NCBI GenBank assembly: GCA_050950065.1
Contig: JBMNGX010000008.1
Coordinates: 1 to 64,000 of the forward strand
Origin: JBAYOE01 sp050950065
GTDB taxonomy: Bacteria; Spirochaetota; Spirochaetia; Sphaerochaetales; Sphaerochaetaceae
DNA length: 64,000 nucleotides
Reading direction: 5' to 3'
Shown: positions 34,911-43,988 of the stretch, piece after piece
How positions within the stretch are numbered: the first letter of the stretch is position 1
Layout of the letters: each line of letters starts with the position of its first letter
Notes under the pieces: generated by a model
Told to the model about the DNA's origin: nothing
Seen by the model: only the letters and a program-made list of their open reading frames with translations
The model's database searches: none
Program-made: the position numbers and the translations under genes

Positions 34911-35903
34911 ATGTTATTTGCCGAAAAGATGAAAAGCAAAGCTCGTGAAAATCAGAAAGTCTTAGTTCTACCGGAGGGAACTGAGAGGCGCACTATTATT
35001 GCTGCACGCCAAATCATTGATCAAAAGTTAGCAAGTAAAGTTATTTTAGTTGGTAAAGTTGATGATATCAACAAAGTTGCTGAAACTGAAAAAGTTAATT
35101 TAGATGGGATTGATTTAGTAGATCCTTTAACAAGTGGGAAATTAGACTCTTATGCAAAAGAGTTTTTTGAACTAAGAAAACATAAAGGGATTAGTGAACA
35201 AGAGGCCTTAGAGGCGATGAAAGATCAACTGCGCTACGGTGCAATGATGGTTCGTCTTGGTGATGGGGATGCAATGGTAGCAGGTGCTGATAACACCACT
35301 GGTGCTGTTTTAGTAGCCTCCTTTCAAATCATTAAAACCCAAGTGGGTATTAGAAGTGCCTCCTCTTGTTTTGTAATGGCCACTGATAAAACAGATTTAG
35401 GTGCTAATGGTTCATTTATCTTTAGCGATTGTGCCACAATCCCTGAACCAACTGCTGAACAGTTAGCTGAAATTGCTGAAGCCTCTGCTGCTTCTTGTGA
35501 AACTTATTTAGATGCTAAGCCAATTATTGCTATGCTCTCTTATTCAACTAAAGGATCTGCAAAAGGAGCTTTGGTAGATAAGGTTGCCCAAGCTGTTGAA
35601 ATTTTAAAAACAAAAAGACCTGATTTAGTTGTTGATGGTGAGTTACAACTCGATGCAGCTATCGTTGAAGAAGTTGGTTTATCTAAAGCTCCCGATTCCC
35701 CTGTTAAAGGGAGAGCCAACGTTTTAATCTTCCCTGATCTTCAATCGGGTAATATTGGTTATAAATTGGTACAACGATTAGCAGGTGCTGATGCTTTTGG
35801 TCCAATTCTACAAGGTTTTGCCAAACCTGTTAGCGATCTTTCACGCGGTTGTAGCATCGAAGATATCGTAGTAACTAGTGCAATTACTTTAGCTCAGGCG
35901 TAA
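34911..35903 (+). CDS. pta: Phosphate acetyltransferase
   Basis: 330 residues, the length of the short bacterial Pta. It interconverts acetyl-CoA and acetyl phosphate. Motifs: LPEGTERRTIIAARQI, RYGAMMVRLGDGDAMVAGADNTTG, then GANGSFIFSDCATIPEPTAEQLAEIA and RANVLIFPDLQSGNIGYKLVQRL, all typical. It shares one base with the MATE gene start (TAATG). No acetate kinase is in the window. A perfect TATAAT at 34843-34848 lies upstream but without a good -35. Confidence 0.94.
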   Translation: MLFAEKMKSKARENQKVLVLPEGTERRTIIAARQIIDQKLASKVILVGKVDDINKVAETEKVNLDGIDLVDPLTSGKLDSYAKEFFELRKHKGISEQEALEAMKDQLRYGAMMVRLGDGDAMVAGADNTTGAVLVASFQIIKTQVGIRSASSCFVMATDKTDLGANGSFIFSDCATIPEPTAEQLAEIAEASAASCETYLDAKPIIAMLSYSTKGSAKGALVDKVAQAVEILKTKRPDLVVDGELQLDAAIVEEVGLSKAPDSPVKGRANVLIFPDLQSGNIGYKLVQRLAGADAFGPILQGFAKPVSDLSRGCSIEDIVVTSAITLAQA

Positions 35904-37294
35904 TGAGTAGAAGCTTAACCGATCCCACCCGCTCTATTGAGAAAACCATTTGGATGTTAGCTTGGCCAGTTATCTTGGACCAAAGCTTCAACACGATGGT
36001 TCAATATGTTGATTCAGCGATGGTGGGATCACTTGGGCCAATTGCTACTGCAGCAGTTGGCTCTAACAGCTCTACAATTTGGTTAGTCCATGGGATAATG
36101 TACGCTTTTGGAGCTGCTTTTTCTGTCTTCACTGCCCGACGAATTGGTGCTGAAGATAAAGAAGGGGTTCAACATGCAGTACGCCAAGCTCTTTTAGCAA
36201 TCCTTTTTTTCTCAGTTACTGTAACAACACTGATGATTTTCTTAACTCCTAGGTTGCCCCATTTAATTGGAGTTGAAGCTCAAGTTGTCCCTGATGCTCA
36301 AACTTACATCTCCTATATCGCTAAAGCCTACCCTTTCACAATTATTTTTGCCTTTATGGCAAACTTACTTCGTAGTAGTGGTGATACTAGAAGTCCTTTA
36401 ATTAGTAACATCATAACCAACGTTACCAATATCATTGGAAACTTCTTTTTAATTTTCCCAACACGAACAGTTAATTTTTTTGGAAGGTCTTTAACCATAT
36501 GGGGTGCTAATATGGGAGTTGAAGGGGCAGCAATTTCAACAGCTGTAGCAACAGCTCTTAGTGCCTTACTTTTATTGGGAGTTCTCTTTTTCAAAGATTC
36601 AGTTTTAAAACCTCAAATTTTAAATGTGAGTTGGAAAGTTGATTGGTCTTTGATGAAGAGAGTTTTCACCTTAGGGGTCCCCTTAGCAATGGAAAGGGCC
36701 ACTTTAAACGTGGGGCAAATTGTTTTAACTATCTTAGTAACTAAAATAGGAACTACTGCCTTAGCTGCCCACCATCTGGCAATAACAGCTGAAACCATAA
36801 CATTTTTACCTGCTAGTGGTTTTTCTATGGCAGCAACTGCCTTAGTTGCCCAATCTCTTGGGGCTAAGAAAAAGGATTTAGCCCAACAATATGCTAAAAA
36901 GAGTTTAACTTATGGAATATTGTTGATGAGTGCAACAGGGGCATTGATGTTTATCTTCTCAACTCAACTAATGAGCTTTTTCACCCGTGATCCTCAAGTT
37001 ATAGCACTAGGGTCCAAGGTGTTAAGAATTGAGGCCTTTGCTGAACCATTTTTTGCAATGAGCATTGTAGGTAGTGGTATTTTAAGAGGAGCGGGTGAAA
37101 CTAGGTGGCCTTTTATTAACAGCCTCATTGGAATGTGGTTAATTAGATTACTTCCAGCAACTATCTTAATCTTATACTTCGATTTTGGTCTTATGGCTGC
37201 TTGGAGCTGTATGGTAGCCGATTTAGTGGTTAGAGGATTGTTAAACTTGTACCGTTATAAAAAAGGGGATTGGCTAGAGGCTTGGAAAGAGTAA
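35903..37294 (+). CDS. MATE-family efflux pump
   Basis: 463 residues with about twelve membrane helices. The first half contains WPVILDQSFNTMVQYVDSAMVGSLG, the MATE signature; the second repeats it as PLAMERATLNVGQIVLTILVTKIGTTALAAHHLA. Multidrug and toxin extrusion pumps use Na+ or H+ gradients. It follows pta directly, with translational coupling, and is convergent with rsmA by 21 bases. The substrate is unknown. Confidence 0.9.
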   Translation: MSRSLTDPTRSIEKTIWMLAWPVILDQSFNTMVQYVDSAMVGSLGPIATAAVGSNSSTIWLVHGIMYAFGAAFSVFTARRIGAEDKEGVQHAVRQALLAILFFSVTVTTLMIFLTPRLPHLIGVEAQVVPDAQTYISYIAKAYPFTIIFAFMANLLRSSGDTRSPLISNIITNVTNIIGNFFLIFPTRTVNFFGRSLTIWGANMGVEGAAISTAVATALSALLLLGVLFFKDSVLKPQILNVSWKVDWSLMKRVFTLGVPLAMERATLNVGQIVLTILVTKIGTTALAAHHLAITAETITFLPASGFSMAATALVAQSLGAKKKDLAQQYAKKSLTYGILLMSATGALMFIFSTQLMSFFTRDPQVIALGSKVLRIEAFAEPFFAMSIVGSGILRGAGETRWPFINSLIGMWLIRLLPATILILYFDFGLMAAWSCMVADLVVRGLLNLYRYKKGDWLEAWKE

Positions 37295-38137
37295 TTTAGC
37301 TAACTGGATAAACTTCTCTATCGGTATTGTTTCAGCTCTTAAACTCTCTTTTAAGTTAACTTCATTTAAGGCATTCAAAAATAAAGTTTCATCAAATCTG
37401 TTTTTTAACGAGCCTAATAAAAAGTTGTTTCTAATTGTTTTACGCCTATTGGCAAACAACTCTTTAACTAACAATAAAAAATCATCTTTTAAATGGGGCT
37501 CTACTAAAGGTTTATCCCGTTTAGTTAATTTAATGGTAACACTAGTGACATTAGGTGGTGGAAAAAAAGAGCCCCCTTTGATATCAAATAGCTTTTCAAC
37601 GATATAATCATTTTGAACTAAAATAGTTAAAGGGTTGTACAACTTCGTGTTCTCTTTTGCCTCCATCCTTAAGGCAACTTCTTTTTGAAGAGTATAAACC
37701 TGCTGATCAACTAAAATTCCTTTTTCGATCAAAGTAGCAATTATTACAGATCCCACATTGTAAGGAAGATTGCCAAAGATATAATCGGGCTTCTCTTTTT
37801 GTTCAAATAAGGTTTTTAAGGCATCCCCTTCAACTAAAGTAAAATTTTCAACATCTTTAAAAGCTTGTTCTCTTAAAATTTTACAAAATCCTCGATCTAT
37901 TTCAAAAGAGGTCACATAAGAGCCTTTTAATAAAAGCTGTTTCGTTAATTGTCCAATCCCTGGCCCTATTTCCCAAACACTTTTACCCTCTAATGGGACA
38001 ATTGAAGAGGCTATTTTATCTAAGGTATTTAAATTTATTAAAAAGTTTTGCCCAAACTTTTTAGTTAGAGCCAAGTTGTTTTTCTCTAATAGTTGAGTAA
38101 TCGCACTTGTTGAGTCGTAGGGAAAATCCCAAATCAT
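37274..38137 (-). CDS. rsmA: 16S rRNA dimethyladenosine transferase
   Basis: 287 residues. It methylates two adenosines in the 3 prime hairpin of 16S rRNA. SAM-site motifs: KKFGQNFLIN at the N-terminus, EIGPGIGQLT (motif I), and NLPYNVGS (motif IV, NxPY). The long start at 38137 (MIWDFPYDSTS) is right, because the region before KKFGQNF matches the spirochaete form; this makes the start overlap the end of comEC by 77 bases. It is cotranscribed with comEC. Confidence 0.93.
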   Translation of the reverse strand: MIWDFPYDSTSAITQLLEKNNLALTKKFGQNFLINLNTLDKIASSIVPLEGKSVWEIGPGIGQLTKQLLLKGSYVTSFEIDRGFCKILREQAFKDVENFTLVEGDALKTLFEQKEKPDYIFGNLPYNVGSVIIATLIEKGILVDQQVYTLQKEVALRMEAKENTKLYNPLTILVQNDYIVEKLFDIKGGSFFPPPNVTSVTIKLTKRDKPLVEPHLKDDFLLLVKELFANRRKTIRNNFLLGSLKNRFDETLFLNALNEVNLKESLRAETIPIEKFIQLAKLLFPSL

Positions 38138-39500
38138 ACTTTTTCCTATTTCTTTTATTGATCTTTGAATAAAGATAGCCGCAGAGAGCCAAGGTGGTCA
38201 ACACAACTACCAACAATAAAAGATAGAATCTAAACGTTGTAGCAAATAAATATTTGTTTGTTACTTCACTACCCCACCAAACAACTTTTTCAAATAAGTT
38301 GGCTAAATAGTTAATAAGTCCAATTGGATAAAAAAGGCAAAGCAGTGCTAATAAAAGTATAAAGGTGGCAATTGGAACTATCACTAAAGAGATGATTATC
38401 CCTATTGGTTGAAACAAACCAAATAACAAAATCCCTAGGGGTGCTAAAGCTAAGTTCACCACCAATGAAGCAGTAAGAGCTTTTGCTATATAAGTTGGCA
38501 TTATTGGTTTAAAAAATGGATAAACAAGGGGATTAAAAATAAATAAAGAACTCAAAGCTGCATAAGAGTACAACGTAGCAACACCCATTATAGTTTCAGG
38601 AAATAAAAGAATGTGGACAAAGTAAGTTAGTAATAATAAATCTTCGTATTTGTTTTTAAAAAATGGGGATAAATAGAGCATAAGTAGTGCTCTTACTAAA
38701 GAACTTTTAAAGCCAACTAAAAATAAATAGAGTGTTAAAATTATATTAACTGTAAAGTATTTACTCTTTTTTCCTTTTATTAGAGTTGCTATAAAAAGGG
38801 CAATAACTTGTAAGTGCATCCCAGACAGAGCTAAAATATGGGCAGCACCACTATCTACAGTTTTCTCTTTAACCGTTTGTATTAAACTGCTATCGCCAAA
38901 TAAAAGGGCATACACTAAAGCCCTACTATTTTCTTCTAAATGATTAAATCTACTTTTTAAAAAAGTTAATAACTTTAATCTTTTATCTATTACCCAACTC
39001 CCTTTTAACAAAAAGCAACTATTACTACTAAAAAAGAGTTTTTCATCTAAAGTAAACAAAGAACCCTCTGTTAATAAAACGTCCCCTTTGTAACGCTCTT
39101 TGCTACCAATAACCTTTATCACCCCTTTACAACTGTAACTATTACCTTTTTTGTCAAAACACCTTCTTATCTTAAAATCAAAAGTTTGGTTTAAATTACT
39201 GCTAGTTGAACTATCACTAACCACTGTCCCCTCTAGTTGATGAACTTTTGTTATCTCAATGGGTAAATAAAGCTTCTCTGTAAAATAAACAGAAGTAAGT
39301 AACAGAGCTACTAATAAAGTTAATTGTACAATAACAAGTGTTTTAGTCTTTAAACTAAACAACAAAGGAGGCATTAAAGCTATTAAGATTAACAACAATT
39401 TAAATACAATATTTATATGATTATCATATATTTGTAATAGGTATTGTAAAAAGAGGATAAATAAGATGGGACAAAATTTAAGTACCTTTTTAAATCCCAT
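38061..39500 (-). CDS. comEC: ComEC/Rec2-type membrane protein, Competence domain only
   Basis: 479 residues with about ten membrane helices. The Competence domain is recognised by DSGAAHILALSGMHLQVIALFIA and the segment LVRALLMLYLSPFF. In full ComEC (about 750 residues) a metallo-beta-lactamase domain follows the membrane part. Here none is present, and the protein ends in a basic tail (KINKRNRKKYDLGF). ComEC forms the DNA channel of natural transformation; truncated relatives also occur in non-transformable bacteria. It overlaps rsmA by 77 bases. Confidence 0.8.
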   Translation of the reverse strand: MGFKKVLKFCPILFILFLQYLLQIYDNHINIVFKLLLILIALMPPLLFSLKTKTLVIVQLTLLVALLLTSVYFTEKLYLPIEITKVHQLEGTVVSDSSTSSNLNQTFDFKIRRCFDKKGNSYSCKGVIKVIGSKERYKGDVLLTEGSLFTLDEKLFFSSNSCFLLKGSWVIDKRLKLLTFLKSRFNHLEENSRALVYALLFGDSSLIQTVKEKTVDSGAAHILALSGMHLQVIALFIATLIKGKKSKYFTVNIILTLYLFLVGFKSSLVRALLMLYLSPFFKNKYEDLLLLTYFVHILLFPETIMGVATLYSYAALSSLFIFNPLVYPFFKPIMPTYIAKALTASLVVNLALAPLGILLFGLFQPIGIIISLVIVPIATFILLLALLCLFYPIGLINYLANLFEKVVWWGSEVTNKYLFATTFRFYLLLLVVVLTTLALCGYLYSKINKRNRKKYDLGFSLRLNKCDYSTIREKQLGSN

Positions 39501-39527
39501 ACTTAAGGGATCTAAAAAGTTTTCGAT

Positions 39528-40283
39528 CTACTTCATTGTTGTAACTAGTAAAGCTAATAGTGGAAGATCCAAATCTCCTTGAACTCCAAGTTTAACTAAC
39601 TTAGCAGAAAAACTCTCATCGAGTTTCCCTTTGAGTTTCAACTTCTTGTACTCACTAAATCGTTGATCCAAAAACTTCTCATTAATTTTAACGTGGGAGT
39701 GTAAAAGAGTATCAACTTTCTCATTCTTATTAGTGAGATTTGGTAGTTTTCGATCATCAAGTTGACTAATACGATCTGCTAAATCAATTCCCTCTAAAGA
39801 TCCACACTCATCTAAAAACTTCTCATAAGAGGTGAGTTTACTCTCTATTTCATGTTCAGCTCTAGAGGCATTTTGTTTTAAAAGCATCTTTCGCTTCATT
39901 GCTAAATCGCCTTTTTTATCCCTTTTAGCCAAGTAATTGGCTGTTAGCAAAGCTCCAATTAGTCCAATGATTAATTCATCAATAACAGGAATTGGATCTC
40001 TAACTGCCAATGAGAAGAAAAAGTAGAGGACTAAAAAGACAAAGGCAGAAATAAGGAGGCGGGGGATGTATCTCTTATCTTGGATCCATCTGTCAACTCC
40101 ACGCTCAATTTGTTTATAGATTATAAAAAGGGCTGTATCTTTTTCTTGGGTAGTAAGACCGGTTGAGGCAAACCACCTAATGGGTTTGCCCTCATCCCAT
40201 TTATCAGCTGTGGTGGGATCTACATAGGGACTTAAGTAGAGACTTTGTCCATTTTTACGTCGAAGGATATAGGCTGCTTCCAT
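39528..40283 (-). CDS. Membrane protein of unknown function with coiled C-terminus
   Basis: 251 residues. A basic, soluble N-terminus (about 1-75), two predicted helices at about 80-120 (LLISAFVFLVLYFFFSLAV and VIDELIIGLIGALLTANYLA), then a mostly helical cytoplasmic part rich in Lys, Glu and Leu. No family is recognised. The gene starts 2 bases after the phosphoglucomutase stop, so both are probably one transcript. It may be a cell-envelope regulator, but there is no evidence beyond context. Confidence 0.6.
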   Translation of the reverse strand: MEAAYILRRKNGQSLYLSPYVDPTTADKWDEGKPIRWFASTGLTTQEKDTALFIIYKQIERGVDRWIQDKRYIPRLLISAFVFLVLYFFFSLAVRDPIPVIDELIIGLIGALLTANYLAKRDKKGDLAMKRKMLLKQNASRAEHEIESKLTSYEKFLDECGSLEGIDLADRISQLDDRKLPNLTNKNEKVDTLLHSHVKINEKFLDQRFSEYKKLKLKGKLDESFSAKLVKLGVQGDLDLPLLALLVTTMK

Positions 40284-40285
40284 TT

Positions 40286-41986
40286 TTATAACTCACTTTT
40301 AATTCTACTAACTTTTTCATCAAGTTTTTTATCAAGCTCCCCTTTTTCACTATAGGGGGTTTTGAAAAAGAGATAATATTTAATCTTAGGCTCAGTTCCT
40401 GAAGGTCTAATGATTAATTTCTCATCACTTTCAAACTCTAAGATAATAACATCACTAGGTGGCAGTCCAGTTCCTTTATCATTTAGTAAATCAATTTTAT
40501 TTTTAATTTTTAAATCAGCAAAAGTTGAGCCCACTTGCTTTTCTCTAAAACTTGCCATAATTGAGGCCATCTTTTGTTGTCCACTAGCCCCTTCATAAGT
40601 GTAAGAGAGCACCTTTTCACTGTAGATTCCAAATTCTGTATAAATTTCTTCCAACCTTTGTTGAATGGTTTTACCCATTTTGTTGTAGTAAATTAGCATC
40701 TCAACACTTAATAAAGCTGCAGAGACTGCATCTTTATCCCCTAAGTAGGGTAAAAATAGATATCCATAACTCTCCTCACATCCAAATAAGAAGTGTTGAT
40801 CTTTAGAAGTTTCTAATCTTTCAATCTCTTGAGCTATGTATTTAAAGCCTGTTAAAACATCAATTGATGTTGCTTTATGTTTTTCACTAATTGCTTTTAC
40901 TAAATCGGTAGTAACAATTGATTTAACTACAACTGCTTGGTTTGCTTTATCATCTTTTTGTAGTAGGTAATCAACTAACAACACTGCTATTTGATTCCCA
41001 TTTAAAAGTTGATACTCAGTTTTAGTTTGATCTGTTGGGATAGCAATTCCTAATCTATCAGCATCAGGATCTGTTCCTAGTACTATATCTGAGCCATTAT
41101 TGATTGCTAACTCTATAGCCAATCTCATCGCTTGAGGATCTTCAGGGTTGGGCATCGAAACTGTTGGGAAATTCCCATCAGGCAGTTCTTGATTTTCAAC
41201 AACTTTACACTCAACACCTAGTTTATCTAATAACGTTCTTACAGGCTTGTTACCAGATCCGTGTAGAGGTGTGTAAGCTACTGTAACACTATTTTTTTCA
41301 AACAACTTGGTATTTAGAGAATTAAGGACCATATCGTAGTAATGTTCATCTGTCTCTTTGCCAATTATTACTAAAAGTTTTTTCTCTAAAGCTTCAGCAT
41401 AATCCATCGATTTGATTTTAGTTGGATCAACTTTATTAACTGCTTCGACGATATTGTTATCGTGTGGCTCAGTTACTTGTCCACCATGATCCCAATAAAC
41501 TTTATAACCGTTGTACTTTGCAGGGTTATGAGATGCTGTTATCACAATACCTGCATTAGCTTTTAAATGTTTAAGGGCAAAACTCAATAGAGGCACTGGT
41601 CTAATTTTTTGATAAAGATAAACTTTAATGTTGTTTGCACACAAAGTGAGGGCCGCTTGGCGGGCAAATAGTTCGCTGTAGTTGCGTGAGTCAAAAGCAA
41701 TTGCCATCACAGGGTTTTCAAAACTCTCATTTAGATAATCAGCTAAACCTTGGGTAACTTTTCTAATCATCAAGGGGTTAATTCTATTAGAGCCTCCCCC
41801 AATGACTCCTCTCATCCCCGCTGTACCAAAACTTAAGGAGGTGTAAAAACGGTCGTACAATTCATCAAATGCTTGTTCATCTAAAGCGTTGATTACCTCA
41901 TTTCTAAAAAGGGCTTCACTTTCTTGTTCAATATATTCATTAGCCTTCTTTACTACTTCATCTTTTTCTTTTTCGCTTAATTCCAT
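40286..41986 (-). CDS. Phosphoglucomutase/phosphomannomutase (PgcA-like)
   Basis: 566 residues. It interconverts glucose-1-P and glucose-6-P (or mannose/other hexose forms). Catalytic-serine motif ITASHNPAKYNGYKVYW (Ser about 144), metal loop GTDPDADRLGIA (about 306-317), sugar loop CEESYGYL and phosphate-binding loop RPSGTEPKIKYY are all intact. The length and motif form match the bacterial PgcA/Pgm2-like type. It overlaps the HAD gene by 10 bases upstream. Confidence 0.92.
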   Translation of the reverse strand: MELSEKEKDEVVKKANEYIEQESEALFRNEVINALDEQAFDELYDRFYTSLSFGTAGMRGVIGGGSNRINPLMIRKVTQGLADYLNESFENPVMAIAFDSRNYSELFARQAALTLCANNIKVYLYQKIRPVPLLSFALKHLKANAGIVITASHNPAKYNGYKVYWDHGGQVTEPHDNNIVEAVNKVDPTKIKSMDYAEALEKKLLVIIGKETDEHYYDMVLNSLNTKLFEKNSVTVAYTPLHGSGNKPVRTLLDKLGVECKVVENQELPDGNFPTVSMPNPEDPQAMRLAIELAINNGSDIVLGTDPDADRLGIAIPTDQTKTEYQLLNGNQIAVLLVDYLLQKDDKANQAVVVKSIVTTDLVKAISEKHKATSIDVLTGFKYIAQEIERLETSKDQHFLFGCEESYGYLFLPYLGDKDAVSAALLSVEMLIYYNKMGKTIQQRLEEIYTEFGIYSEKVLSYTYEGASGQQKMASIMASFREKQVGSTFADLKIKNKIDLLNDKGTGLPPSDVIILEFESDEKLIIRPSGTEPKIKYYLFFKTPYSEKGELDKKLDEKVSRIKSEL

Positions 41987-42651
41987 TTAAAAAGCTCCTT
42001 CTCAAGTTCAGTAATTGTATCATATAAAGGCTCGCAGCCTAACTCAATTAATTGTTCTTTAGTTTTAAAGCCCCAAGTTAAAATAGCTTTTTGACTTTTA
42101 CCATTTACAGCAGTTTGCCAATCTACATCGCTATCACCTATTAAAAGAACTTCAGAAACATCACAGTTGCATAGTTTACTAAATCTAATCAGTTGATTTG
42201 GATCTGGTTTGGCTAAAAACTCTTTTGAGTAACCTTGAATCATAGTAAAGGGGGTATCGGGGAAAAAGTAGTTGATGATAATCTTAGTTAAATTGTCATC
42301 TTTGTTTGATAAAACTCCCACTTTTACGTTGTTGTCCAAACATTTTTGGACGAACTCTATATTTCCTGAATATACAGAGGAGCTCTCATAAGGGTGAGTT
42401 GCATAAGTTTCAGTAATTACTTTCAACAATGAGTCAAACTCACTCTCTTCATAGTTGTAATTCTTATCCTTTAAAAGGGCCCTTATAGCATTAGCAAGCC
42501 CTCTTCCAACGTACTTTTTTGTCTCTTCTTTATCTATTTGTTTAATATTCAAATCTTTTAAAAGGGCATTAAATGAGTAGGTGATATCACCTACTGTATC
42601 AATAAGAGTACCATCTAAATCAAAGAGAACACCTTTAATTTCTTTTTTCAT
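41977..42651 (-). CDS. HAD-family phosphatase (Gph-like)
   Basis: 224 residues. HAD motifs: FDLDGTLIDT (I, about 10-19), VGVLSNKDD (II), the lysine in FLAKPDP (III) and LLIGDSDVDWQTA (IV). The alpha-helical cap fits type I (beta-phosphoglucomutase or phosphoglycolate phosphatase group). The substrate is unknown; its place before a hexose mutase may suggest phosphosugar or glycolate metabolism. It follows corA by 4 bases. Confidence 0.85.
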   Translation of the reverse strand: MKKEIKGVLFDLDGTLIDTVGDITYSFNALLKDLNIKQIDKEETKKYVGRGLANAIRALLKDKNYNYEESEFDSLLKVITETYATHPYESSSVYSGNIEFVQKCLDNNVKVGVLSNKDDNLTKIIINYFFPDTPFTMIQGYSKEFLAKPDPNQLIRFSKLCNCDVSEVLLIGDSDVDWQTAVNGKSQKAILTWGFKTKEQLIELGCEPLYDTITELEKELFKWN

Positions 42652-42655
42652 TTTT

Positions 42656-43684
42656 TTAAAGCTCTCGTGCTAAATCTTTTCTTCTATTTGATCTTCTTCT
42701 ATTTATCTTTCTTTTTCGTTCAGCTTCAAACGCCCTTTCAGCTTTACGAGCTAAGCGGCGGTCGCTGGTAAAATGAATTGAGCCAAATATTGAGAGGATG
42801 CTAACAACTAGTACCACCCAAGGGGCATAAGGGCTCTTAATAAAAGGTAAGTTCAAATTCATCCCAAAAAAGGAGGCTAAAAAGAGGGGAAACATAAAGG
42901 CAACTGTCACTATGGATAACCTTCTTAAAGAGTTACTCATATTATTTGAAATAACTGAGTCAAAAGATTCCATAGTTCCAGTTAAGATTGAAGAGTAGAT
43001 TGCTGCCATCTCAATGGCTTGTTTATTGTCAATAATAACGTCTTCTAAAAATTCTCTCTCTTTATCGTCGTTTAATTTAAAGTGGGGAAAGCGACGAAGT
43101 TTTTCTAAAAGAACTTCGTTAGCACTTAAACTGGTAGCAAAATAGACTAAAGATTTTTGAATTGCCAAAAGTTGTAGTAACTCATCGTTACGAACAGAGC
43201 GGTACAGCTCTTCCTCAATTAAACTCTTTTGGCGATTTAAATACTTTAATAGTCGAATGTAGACCATCGCTGCCCTACTCATCAAACTAATGACAAACCC
43301 CTCTTGGGTTTGAATTGGATATTGCCTAAAACGACTACGGGCAAAATCTTCTAAAATAACTGAATCGCTTTGACATATAGTGATAATCGTATCTTCCATC
43401 ATCACTATTCCCAAAGGGACACAGTATTGATTTATGCCGTGACTATCGTCAGCAAATGCAGGTAAACGGGCAATGAGGGCTAAATAGTGCTCCTCTTGCT
43501 CAATTCTGGATTGCTCATCCAAGTCCATAATATCTGCAAGTAGTTCAGATTCAATCCCATACTCTTCTTGTAGTTGGGTAATGTCATCTCTGGTTACCTC
43601 CCGAGCATCGACCCATGTGTATGGCTTAATGGGTGTCTCGGTTGGCACTAAGGGTGTAACTAAGTTTTGTCTAATTGTAATCAT
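42656..43684 (-). CDS. corA: CorA-family magnesium/divalent metal transporter
   Basis: 342 residues from ATG 43684 (MITIRQNLVTPL), which has GGAGGA 5 bases upstream; the longer ORF start at 43720 lies in the leader. Long soluble N-terminal part, then two helices at the C-terminus. The CorA pore signature is FFGMNLNLP (GMN). The C-terminus is very basic (AERKRKINRRRSNRRK). It imports Mg2+, Co2+ or Ni2+ in the inner membrane. Upstream, a 27-codon ORF and a hairpin with a U-tract make a leader that may control it. It is followed closely by the HAD and phosphoglucomutase genes. Confidence 0.9.
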   Translation of the reverse strand: MITIRQNLVTPLVPTETPIKPYTWVDAREVTRDDITQLQEEYGIESELLADIMDLDEQSRIEQEEHYLALIARLPAFADDSHGINQYCVPLGIVMMEDTIITICQSDSVILEDFARSRFRQYPIQTQEGFVISLMSRAAMVYIRLLKYLNRQKSLIEEELYRSVRNDELLQLLAIQKSLVYFATSLSANEVLLEKLRRFPHFKLNDDKEREFLEDVIIDNKQAIEMAAIYSSILTGTMESFDSVISNNMSNSLRRLSIVTVAFMFPLFLASFFGMNLNLPFIKSPYAPWVVLVVSILSIFGSIHFTSDRRLARKAERAFEAERKRKINRRRSNRRKDLAREL

Positions 43685-43732
43685 GGTTCCTCCAATGCCC
43701 TTCTTCGGAACCATTAGCAAATATCTTATTAG

Positions 43733-43816
43733 CTAAATGGCGTATTTCTTTAGGAGGGCTGTTATTGCTAAAGATTTGCGATAACGTCTACTAGCGCTAT
43801 CGTCTGTAGTAGACAT
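43733..43816 (-). CDS. 27-residue leader ORF upstream of corA
   Basis: A short ORF (MSTTDDSASRRYRKSLAITA, then seven more residues ending KKYAI) begins with ATG at 43814-43816, five bases after a perfect AAGGAGG ribosome site, the best in the region. The stop TAG at 43733-43735 is about 48 bases before the corA start. The peptide is basic in the middle and has a small hydrophobic stretch. In enteric bacteria corA and mgtA have leader peptides (corL, mgtL) that control Rho termination by Mg2+. Similarity of sequence is not claimed, only of position. It may instead be a stand-alone small protein. Confidence 0.6.
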   Translation of the reverse strand: MSTTDDSASRRYRKSLAITALLKKYAI

Positions 43817-43828
43817 AGCATCCTCCTT

Positions 43829-43868
43829 AAAACGAAAAAATTACCGCATAAAGTGCGGTGGTCGTTTT
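43829..43868 (-). promoter_or_regulatory. Hairpin with U-tract in the corA leader
   Basis: Minus strand: inner stem ACCGCA/TGCGGT (43854-43859 with 43843-43848) and a 5-base loop, followed by AATTTTTTCG and TTTT, then the AAGGAGG of the leader ORF. An outer stem (AAAACGA 43829-43835 with TCGTTTT 43862-43868) would pair across the U-tract. The two foldings look like a terminator versus a competing pairing, placed between the promoter and the leader ORF. Confidence 0.5.
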
Positions 43869-43872
43869 GATA

Positions 43873-43901
43873 TATCTTAGCATATCACCTGCCTTTGTAA
43901 A
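43873..43901 (-). promoter_or_regulatory. Candidate promoter of the corA leader
   Basis: Minus strand: TTTACA (43896-43901), 16-base spacer, TAAGAT (43874-43879); with 17 bases the -10 is AAGATA. The start point would fall near 43866, almost at the hairpin. A second candidate further upstream, TTGTAC (43955-43960) with CACAAT (43932-43937) at 17 bases, would give a longer leader. Confidence 0.4.
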
Positions 43902-43988
43902 AGAGGGAGAAATAGAAAATATTTTCCCCTTATTGTGGGAATTTCTCTGAAGTGGTACAAATTTATAAAAGAGAAGGAGAATCTACTT

